From positions 9,071,175-9,135,174 of the forward strand of contig NW_027248277.1 in the NCBI RefSeq assembly GCF_041260155.1: DNA of 64,000 nt, in the 5' to 3' direction. This document shows positions 57,301 to 64,000 of this stretch, piece by piece. Positions within the stretch are counted from its first letter, which is position 1; each line of letters opens with the position of its first letter. Origin of the DNA: Ptychodera flava (Eukaryota > Hemichordata > Enteropneusta > Ptychoderidae). The translations under genes and the position numbers were made by a program. Below the pieces are notes generated by a model, which ran no database searches, was not told where the DNA came from, and saw nothing but the letters and a program-made list of their open reading frames with translations.

Positions 57301-60300
57301 TGATGATTGTGGACCCATTTACAGGGTAATAGGGTTTACAGGTTAATGTTTGACATCTGACATAAGCTGCTTCTGCTGACAGAAATTCAGAGAAAGTATT
57401 TGGTTTTTTAGCTGCAACTTTTAATTACAGTATGTGATACACACATACTGATTTGATTTCCATAGTAACATTGATATTAGAAGAGCACCTTAACATTTGA
57501 TGCTTTGTTTCGTGTAAAAGTGTTAAACAAATATTTATTTGTGTATATTACATACCCAGCAACTGCAACTTTTGACTGTTTTGTTCTCAGATTTGTTGTT
57601 GTATGTGTCAACAACAATTTCTTGGTCTTCTTCCCTCAGTGTGTTGAAATACCCAGTATTCAGCTTGTCAACATTGACTGTATATGTGTGTGTCCTGCAT
57701 TGTTTAGTGTTGATATTCAAATTCAGGTCCGGACTTGTAAACAATAACAAATGCAATCGCATACTGATACTCCACATTGGAAAACCAAATACTGAGTATT
57801 TTAAATTACTGTCAGAAGTAGACCAAAAGACTGTAGCCGATACTCAGAACAAAAATACTGAAATAAATTGTCAAAAGTTACAGTTACTGTAGCTTTAACC
57901 CTTTTATTTTTTATTTTATTTATTTTTTTTTTATTTATAATATTCATCCACAGCGGACACGATACGTGTACCGACATAGGATAGGATGACTGAAACAGGT
58001 GCGAACCACCTATACAAAGCCAGTCACCCTAATGAAATGAAATATGTACAAATGAAAAAAGCAAACAACAATAACATACAGGAGATAAAAAATGAAGAAA
58101 GTCTAAAACAAATCAAATAAAATCTACATAGGTCTACACGCTGCTACACAGACAACGAGAAATCCACGTACAAGTGTTGTCTGGATCAAAACAGTTATAA
58201 AATTTATCCCAATACCATTTCGTCAATGTTACTCTAAATGTACAAAGTGAAGCAGTGGTTCTAATTGTCGCCGGTAAATTGTTCCAGAGAATGACAATTC
58301 TATTAAAGAGAAGGTGTTGGAAAGTGACAGTTTTACAATGGTTTCTATCCAGTGCATTTGTATCAGCACTAGAACGTGTATTAATTTTAGATGAGTGAGT
58401 TTTGACATACTTATGAACATTTAAAGAGTATTTCCCAGTAGTGCATTTATAAAAGCAAATCAGATCAAGAATCTCCCTGCGAAATGACAACGGTGAAAGG
58501 TTTACAGCAACTAATCTTTGTTTATAATCAATGTCAGTGGGATAATTAAGAATATACCTTGTTGCTGCTCTTTGGATTTTTTCAATTTTTACTAAGTTGC
58601 GCTTAGACTGGGCTGCCCAAACGACACTTCCGTACTCCAGATGACTACGCATTAGTGAACAGTAAAGAGCTTTAAGTGTTTTAGAGTCACATTTGTAGCC
58701 ACAAGTGCGCTTGATCATGCCAAGCAATCTATGAGATTTCATGCAAATACGATCAATGTGAGTATTCCAATTCAAGTCGAAAGTGAGATCAACACCTAAA
58801 TCACAGTATTTTTTAACTGATGCTAAGTCATTACCATTCATGATATAATCAAAATTCAGAAAATTTTTACATCGTGTAAAGTGGAGGACATTGCACTTTC
58901 CTGTATTAAAAGTCATACCCCATTTGACACTCCAGCTATAAAGAGAATGAATATCTCTCTGTAAAGCTTCACAATCTTGTGAATTTTTTATCACACGAAA
59001 ACACTTGGAGTCATCAGCAAAGAGAGCTAAGGTAGTCTTAGGAGATACACAGACGGGCATATCATTGACATATAATAAAAATAAAAAAGGACCCAAAATG
59101 GATCCCTGGGGAACTCCTGAAGGAACAGGCAACCAATCTGAGCATTCACCTTCAACTACCGCTCTCTGTCTTCGATGTGACAAATAATTAGAGAACCAAT
59201 TATGCAGCATACCATTAAAACCAAAAGAATGCAACTTATTTAATAATTTGTCATGAGGTACTTTGTCAAATGCCTTTGAGAAGTCCAGATAAAGCATATC
59301 CACCTGTCCTCCTTTATCTAAGACTTCTCCGATGTCATGAACAATTTGTACAAGTTGGGTACTACATGACTTCCCCTTGCAGAAACCATGTTGTAAACTA
59401 TATATCTTTTCAGATAAGATTGGATAAACTCTATTGAATAAACACCTTTCCATCACTTTGCTGGCTGAGCTCAACAAAGAAACAGGTCTATAATTACAAA
59501 CGTCTTCCCTCAGACCTTTCTTATACACAGGAATAACATTAGCATGTTTCCACTGTGATGGTAGCTTTCCCGCATTCAATGACATGTTAAAAAGGTCACA
59601 CAGAGAAGGGGATAACTCCCTGGCACATTCCCGAAGAAGACGGGGAGATAACTTGTCATTGCCCACAGCCTTATTGGGATCTAAATTTTTAAGAACATTG
59701 TAAACAACTTCAACTGTAAAAACAATATCACCCAAGGCAGGATTTGAATGGGCATCGCTATTAAAATTAAATTCACTATCAGTACAAGTACTATCATGAT
59801 TAAAAGTTGAATAAAAAAAAAAAAAAAAAATGACTGTGGTTTGTCCCGAACCCATTGTTATCAATAGTGATTGTGGTTCTCTTCACTGAAAATTGGGGTG
59901 AACAGGTTAAAATAAAAGTGTGATGTCATCGTGCATCATTCCAGTTTATTGAACTCAGCAGAATAAAATTTCAACATTTCAGTCTGCATACGTCATGAAA
60001 ACAACACCTCTTTTTGCAAATTTTTACCGTGAAGACATGGTAAGATGTGTTTGTTTGTTTCTTTTTTTTCCCAGGTACTGACAGAATTGCCTCCAAAGAG
60101 AAGACAAAAGATTCCATTTGTTTTAAACGACACACCGCAAAAAAAGGTAAAGCATTGACCTCTATTAACCTTTTGAATGGTGTGATTTTTTCCTGCAAAT
60201 ATTTTAATGTAATATTTTACCAATTTTGTGATTTTTTCTGTAATTCTTCGATAATTTTGAGAAAAAAATTAAATTTTCAGCTTTCACTAAAATGCGTCAG

Positions 60301-63300
60301 TGGAAACTTTAATTACTCCCTGAACTTCAAAATGTGCTCCCACAAGTGGTAATCTAGTGTACTGTAAAAATTCAAGAGTCCAAATATTTGTCCTGAAGTG
60401 CATTCTAACTGAATTCATTGCATTTTAGGAAGTGGACAGACTTTTAGAGGAACTGTGGAAAGTCATGAAAGGAGAAGTTATCCTGGATGAAGGAATGAAT
60501 CCCAAGATGGTGATTAACGGTCTCATCTCATCATTGTACATCAAAACTGCAGAGGCTAAGGTGAGAATGTTTGATAATAAGGCCAAAATTATAGTTTTGT
60601 TTCTCTTCCTTACAGGTTGTTTTTCATCCTTGTTCTGGTACAAAAATAAGGTGGAAATGCCGCTTTTTCATTTCTTTTTTTGTTGTTTTGAACTGACAAG
60701 ATCCAACTATGTTATACACAATAGACTCCCTAAGTAGCTGTAAATAGTGACAATTGACCGATCAAATATAACCTTCCAAGCCAGCTACACATTTGAAGAA
60801 AATGTTAACTTGTATCTCAGACCCTGGCACAATATTCCCCCATTTTGCCCTCTTTGTATCATCACCACTTCCTGTCTCTTTTCCCAGGCCGGTGCAGTTA
60901 GGGAGTACATCAAGACACTGCTGGACAATGATGACCAGAAGTTCCTTGTCTTTGCACATCACCATTTCATGTTAGATGCCGTGACTCAGACGTTGCTGGA
61001 CTACAACAAAGAACACCACACCAAGATCAAACACATCAGGATTGATGGAACTGTACCAGGAGCAGAGAGAGCAGTGAGTCTCTTGTTAAGTTCCTAATAT
61101 TTGATAGCTTAAGTTGCCTTTACCCCCTAACCTACAAGGAAGACACTAGTTGTCCCACCACACCAAGATTAAACACATCAGGATTGATTGAACTGTAGAA
61201 GGAGCAGCGAGAGCAGTGAGTCTCTTGTTAAGTCCCTAATATCTTCTAGCTTAGGTGGCCTGTACCCCTAACCTACAAGTAAGACACTAGTTGTCCCACC
61301 ACACCAAGATCAAACATATCGGGATTGATGAAACAGTACCAGGAGCAGTGAGATAGTGAACCGCTTGTTAAGTGCCCAATGCCTGCTAGCTTAGGTGGCT
61401 AGTGTCCCCTAACCTAAAACAATAATGTTCCACTACACCAAGATCAAACATATTGTGATTGATTGAACTGTACCATGATATCATTATTTTTCTTTAAAAC
61501 TGAGGAAAATAAGAGAAATCTTTCCAGTGCCGTAAAAATTGAGTTTTTGTAGATGATAAAACTGTGCTGAAATCTTGCAGAAGATGAGACACTTCTCTCC
61601 TTGTTCATTTTCAGAGACTGGTAAAGTTATTCCAGACTGATGACAGTGTCAAGGTTGCAATACTCAGCATACTGGCTGCTGGCACAGTAAGTTTTCATGT
61701 CAATGCATATATGTCTGTCTGTATCTCTGCATGTGTTTGTATCTCTGTATCTGTCTTTGCCTGGGTATCTATGTGTGTCTTAGTATTTGAGGAGTGTTTA
61801 AACAACATATGTGATGACCTGTGGTCATGTAAAAGTGGTCAAGGGACTCTGTGTTTTATGTGTCTGTACATTGGTCTGCACATTATTAACCCTTTGAGTG
61901 CCAAAGTCAGCTTTTGTCACCTTCACAAAATATACCACAGTCAAATTTTTTCAGATTTTTTCCAAAATTTTGAAAAAAACTGTAGTTAATTAAATGTGAT
62001 GTCCATTTGCTCCAAAATTATCAAAACAAATATAGAAAAATTCATAAAAATTGTAAAATGTTATACTAAAATTATGGTGGTAAAAATAAAAGCACTCAAA
62101 GGGGACAAATATTCGGACTCTCAAACTTTTTCAATTCTTTTCGATACCACTTGTGGGTGTTCATTTTAAAGCTCTTGGCGTAAGAAAACACTTTCACCAG
62201 CTTAGTTTTACAATCTTTTAAAATTTTATGATGGTGGCCATTTTGAATTTTAAATATTGGTAAATCTTGGGTTATTTTTTTCTCTAGTACCAAAATTTGT
62301 ATTGGTGTATACAGTTTGTATGCAAACTATTTTATGTCTAAAGTGAAAATACTATGTTTCTATATGTCCCATCATTTCTTTGTCTGTCTTTGAATGGTGT
62401 CCTTGCTCAAGGAAGCTTGGGAACCAGATGATGTTTCATAGTACACATTTTGAACATTCGTCTTGACAGGGACTAACATTCACTGCAGCAACCCAGGTGG
62501 TGTTTGCAGAGCTTCACTGGACACCTGGTGTGATGGACCAATGTGAAGACAGAGCTCATCGTATTGGTCAGAAGAGCTCCATTCAGGTTCATTATCTGGT
62601 TGCCAGGGGAACCATTGATGACTTTATCTGGTCTGCCATAACAAGGAAAGTAAGTTAGCCAGAGAAGTTGTTTACAGTGAAAACCAGCTGAGAATGAATG
62701 ATGAAATTGATCTAAATGATATGGCACTTGTGTAAAATTGCTTTGAGAACTTGTTCCTGAATTTGCCACAGTAGTGGCACTGATCAAAGAGAGTACTGTA
62801 TGTATCTATTTATATATCATTGTCAGGTCGTACATATTTATGTCTACTGTATATGATATGATTCATATGTGTACACATGCACATGTATTAGTGTATCTAT
62901 GAAGTTATATGAGAAGCGTATCGACAATGTATTTATATGGTTCTATTGTTATAAAAAAACTGTATCTTAAGCTGCGCTCCATTGTATAGTAGACCTGAAG
63001 TACTGTTGTATTTATAATTGCTTGTCTGAGGGTACCCGGTACTTTCTGTGATGTGCCCTGTGCATACAAAGGCACCCCCTAGGACGGTGTTTCATTGTAT
63101 GGTACACAATGCAGCTTAGACTAACCCCTGTTTCTCAATCTTGCCCATGCTATACTGCTTCATCAACTTTCAACAGAAATGAAAATTCAGGGTAATTTAC
63201 AAAACTGTAATTCATTGACAGGTCAGTGTTGTCAGTCACGCACTCAGTGGTCAACTCAAACATCTCAATGTTGGAGAATGTAACAAAGAGGATGTAGAGT

Positions 63301-64000
63301 TCCTGTCTCATGCTGCTGCCTGGTTGCCAAGCAACCAAGATGATGATGATGATGATGAAGAGTACTATTTTAATAGTCAGGTAAGAGATGGAGCTTTTAG
63401 CAGAATTTATTTAAAATAAAATACATTGTCAAATTTTTATTTGTTAGCAGTTTTTGTTTGGTTGATAAATGAAAATGACGTTATCCCGCATTGCAAAAGT
63501 TTTCTTGCAACAGATTGTGAAGAATTCTTATCTTGGTCTGCAGATTCACAGTTAGCCATTTATATCAGCTTTGGTTTTCGCTAACAGGGTTTGACTCAAA
63601 GCCATTGTTATAAATGGTTATTGTGGACCTGTTTACTGCACATTGAGGGTGAACAGGTCAAACCACGCTGTATTCCTTTGTATGTTAAGTTGTAGAATGG
63701 TGTAAGTCACAAAGTCACAGCCTAAGAGTTGTACGATTGTCACTGTTAAGGGAAAACAGGGTTCTGAAAAAATGATAGGGTACAATTTACATTTCTGCAT
63801 TGAATACTCCTTCAGTAGTATGTCTTATGTTTGCATATGGATAGCTGTATCTATTAGCAGAACAGCATCTTACTGAATTTGATATTGGTTTATTTGACAA
63901 GTTTTCTTATTTAACTTTTAATATCTTGCTGTGGACTTCATTTCAGGGTGTACGTAAACAGCCAAGTATTCTCACCTTCTTTACACCGAGGAACAAATCA
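48363..64000 (+). CDS. ZRANB3: ZRANB3-type SNF2 fork-remodelling ATPase (5' part; continues past window)
   Basis: ZRANB3 is a nuclear SNF2-family translocase that binds PCNA and polyubiquitin at stalled replication forks and reverses them. Coding exons: 48363-48472, 53294-53312, 54857-55035, 56111-56342, 56640-56758, 57143-57215, 60075-60146, 60429-60560, 60888-61073, 61615-61686, 62470-62649, 63222-63380 and 63947 to the window end. All junctions are GT-AG and in phase, giving 529 residues. Visible motifs: [20 protein letters not shown] at the start; Walker A GLGKT (45-49); [12 protein letters not shown] Walker B (139-142); TGTP (169-172); [38 protein letters not shown] (426-432); and a PIP box QPSILTFF (516-523), matching the position of QHDIRSFF in the human protein. 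The NZF and HNH parts lie beyond the window. Intron 1 holds a LINE and intron 6 a second; both are antisense. Confidence 0.97.
49030..53228 (-). mobile_element. Near-full-length LINE, jockey superfamily (CR1/L2-like), antisense in ZRANB3 intron 1
   Basis: Minus-strand order is ORF1, ORF2, then an (AAT)n-type 3' tail (49030-49056). ORF1 starts probably at Met 53146 and continues, after one frameshift near 52400, to 51898; it ends in a nucleic-acid-binding-like block ([20 protein letters not shown]). ORF2 starts at 51920 with an apurinic-endonuclease domain: [27 protein letters not shown] and SSDHLPL. The RT follows with [41 protein letters not shown] and YADD (near 49780). ORF2 is split by about three frameshifts (near 51550, 50340 and 49850) plus one near 49580. 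GTATAAT next to the tail (about 49028) and at 53229 may be the target duplication, setting the ends tentatively. The clade within the superfamily is unresolved. Confidence 0.9.
53294..53312 (+). CDS. ZRANB3: ZRANB3 exon 2, 19-nt micro-exon
   Basis: A strong pyrimidine tract and CCCATAG acceptor precede 19 bases ending GAGATGAG, followed by the donor GTAATG. With AG from exon 1 it encodes R-C-L-I-G-D-E and joins exon 3 (MGLGKTIQ), giving CLIGDEMGLGKT. Human ZRANB3 has CMVADEMGLGKT at this place. Without this exon the frame from exon 1 (phase 2) cannot join exon 3 (phase 0). Confidence 0.85.
53358..53765. mobile_element. Inverted-repeat element, ~408 bp, ZRANB3 intron 2
   Basis: GACTGAAGGTTAGTGGACAC near 53358 is inverted near 53745 (GTGTCCACTAATCTTCAGTT). 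The interior is CpG-rich (TCGCGCGCGTGCAG near 53612) and contains a frame that I judge non-coding. The family and target duplication are unclear. Confidence 0.6.
54098..54795. mobile_element. MITE family C, snap-back copy with a nested family B MITE
   Basis: The left half (from TTAACGTACAGCGTTCCTCA) is a reverse family C end; the right half (to GAGGCGCATTCTATCTAA) is a forward one, so the copy is self-complementary. Inside the right half, a complete family B MITE (54535-54757, TTAACCCTTTGAGCGCCAAA ... GCACTCAAAGGGTTAA) is inserted at a TTAA. ZRANB3 intron 2. Confidence 0.8.
55062..55154 (-). mobile_element. MITE family A, full-length reverse copy
   Basis: TTAACCTGTTCACCCCTACT ... TGGTGGAGAAAGGGTTAA, flanked by TTAA; 93 bp as in the forward copy at 33766. 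ZRANB3 intron 3. Confidence 0.88.
55245..55500. repeat. Palindromic AGCTTGTCAA repeat, copy 2
   Basis: AGCTTGTCAACACAGTGTCT near 55270 is inverted near 55395 (GCTGAGTTGACAAGCT), with GAATTC-containing tracts between. Same family as 15246-15480. ZRANB3 intron 3. A 22-bp motif (TTGTTCTACTACACAATACT) is duplicated just before it. Confidence 0.65.
55529..55702. mobile_element. TA-flanked near-perfect palindromic MITE, 174 bp
   Basis: Arms of 83 bp (CCATAGTAGAAATTAATTCA ... and its inverse) pair with only about three mismatches around an 8-base loop (GCGGGTAA). TA lies on both sides (55527-55528, 55703-55704), as for Tc1/mariner-type insertions. ZRANB3 intron 3. Confidence 0.88.
55987..56063 (-). 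mobile_element. MITE family A, reverse copy
   Basis: TTAACCTGATCACCCCAATG ... GGGCCAAACAATTTTGGTTAA, somewhat shortened. It lies ~50 bp before ZRANB3 exon 4. Confidence 0.8.
57255..57346 (+). mobile_element. MITE family A, full-length forward copy
   Basis: TTAACCCATTAACCAACATG ... AGGGTTTACAGGTTAA with TTAA at both ends, 92 bp. It begins 40 bp after ZRANB3 exon 6. Confidence 0.85.
57650..57890. repeat. Palindromic AGCTTGTCAA repeat, copy 3
   Basis: GTATTCAGCTTGTCAACATT start, as in the copy at 15246, with AACAATAACAAATGCA-like and GAAGTAGACCAAAAGACTGT-like tracts shared with copy 2. ZRANB3 intron 6. Confidence 0.6.
57905..59830 (-). mobile_element. 5'-truncated CR1-like LINE with open RT frame, antisense in ZRANB3 intron 6
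   Basis: A minus-strand frame (58134-59864) of 576 codons has no stop. The LINE part starts after the 5'-junction A/T run (59812-59830). RT motifs: [10 protein letters not shown] (~124-133), LDFSKAFD (193-200), SGVPQGS (249-255) and FADD (282-285), then the C-terminal region typical of CR1/jockey elements ([24 protein letters not shown]). The upstream endonuclease and ORF1 are missing, so the copy is 5' truncated and cannot mobilise itself. The 3' end at 57905-57950 is an A-rich AAATAAA-type tail on the minus strand. An open frame this long suggests recent insertion. It split a family A MITE: TTAACCCTTTT remains at 57894-57904 and the remainder at 59831-59910. Confidence 0.92.
59831..59910 (+). 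mobile_element. MITE family A, right part of a copy split by the LINE
   Basis: GTGGTTTGTCCCGAACCCAT ... TTGGGGTGAACAGGTTAA continues a family A copy whose first ~11 bp lie at 57894-57904 on the other side of the LINE. Confidence 0.75.
60163..60415. mobile_element. Fragments of MITE families B (reverse) and C (forward), joined
   Basis: 60163-60255 is the reverse of the family B end (TTAACCTTTTGAATGGTGTG, then an ACCAATTTTGTGA-like tract). 60256-60415 has family C tracts (CTTCAAAATGTGCTCCCACA, GAGTCCAAATATTTGTCCTG, then TGCATTCTAACTGAA). Both incomplete. ZRANB3 intron 7, ending ~13 bp before exon 8. Confidence 0.65.
61074..61470 (+). repeat. Tandem duplications of the ZRANB3 exon 9 3' end within intron 9
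   Basis: The exon 9 end, from CACCACACCAAGATCAAACA (61015) through its donor and ~70 bp of intron, recurs with decay at about 61156, 61296 and 61433, i.e. every ~140 bp. Copy two keeps an intact GCAGTGAGTC donor-like junction; the others are eroded. No acceptor precedes the copies, so they are probably not spliced as exons. Confidence 0.85.
61886..62103 (+). mobile_element. MITE family B copy
   Basis: TTAACCCTTTGAGTGCCAAA at the left and GCACTCAAAGGGG at the right; the final TTAA is missing because it runs straight into a family C fragment. ZRANB3 intron 10. Confidence 0.82.
62104..62290 (-). mobile_element. MITE family C fragment (reverse)
   Basis: ACAAATATTCGGACTCTCAA, then CACTTGTGGGTGTTCATTTT and GGTGGCCATTTTGAATTTTA, in the reverse order of the copy at 3470-3813. 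Abuts the family B MITE. ZRANB3 intron 10. Confidence 0.78.
63584..63662 (+). mobile_element. MITE family A copy, left end degraded
   Basis: CAAAGCCATTGTTATAAATG, then GTTATTGTGGACCTGTTTAC and GAGGGTGAACAGGTCAA. ZRANB3 intron 12. Confidence 0.75.

Overview
The window looks like animal nuclear DNA from an invertebrate, probably a marine deuterostome. This is inferred from three conserved animal genes split by GT-AG introns, an AT-rich background, and a dense load of MITEs, Penelope-like elements and CR1/L2-type LINEs. I cannot name the species from the sequence alone.

Layout. 1-13.4 kb is gene-poor: two decayed Penelope-like reverse transcriptase relics, a 351-bp tandem repeat, microsatellites, a 1.8-kb element built of ~147-bp subrepeats, and a 44-bp minisatellite. 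13.7-21.0 kb (minus) is a complete seven-exon dynactin subunit 6 gene (DCTN6). 21.2-28.2 kb (plus) is a complete four-exon ornithine decarboxylase antizyme gene (OAZ) with its programmed +1 frameshift site. The two genes are head to head, with only 152 bp between start codons, so they probably share a bidirectional promoter. 28.2-40.2 kb is intergenic and filled with small elements, ending in a 2.2-kb inverted-repeat transposon that carries a 7-unit minisatellite. 40.4-41.5 kb (minus) is a GC-rich, uninterrupted 374-codon ORF of unknown family. 41.5-48.3 kb has another 1.9-kb inverted-repeat transposon and a hairpin MITE. 48.4 kb to the window end (plus) is the first part of the fork-remodelling gene ZRANB3: 13 exons including a 19-nt micro-exon, running out of the window at its PIP box.

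The genes do unrelated housekeeping jobs: dynein-dynactin transport (DCTN6), polyamine feedback control (OAZ), and replication-fork remodelling at PCNA (ZRANB3). The only arrangement suggesting co-regulation is the DCTN6/OAZ shared promoter.

Repeat landscape. At least three families with TTAA ends recur through introns and intergenic DNA: a 93-bp MITE with TTAACCC termini, a ~215-bp MITE with TTAACCCTTTGAGTGC termini, and a ~230-345-bp element with TTAAGGTAG termini. They are nested in one another and, once, split by a LINE. Other inverted-repeat elements have clear target duplications: two hAT-type MITEs, a TA-flanked palindrome, and two elements with (GTT)n-rich arms. I found no tRNA, rRNA or CRISPR array.
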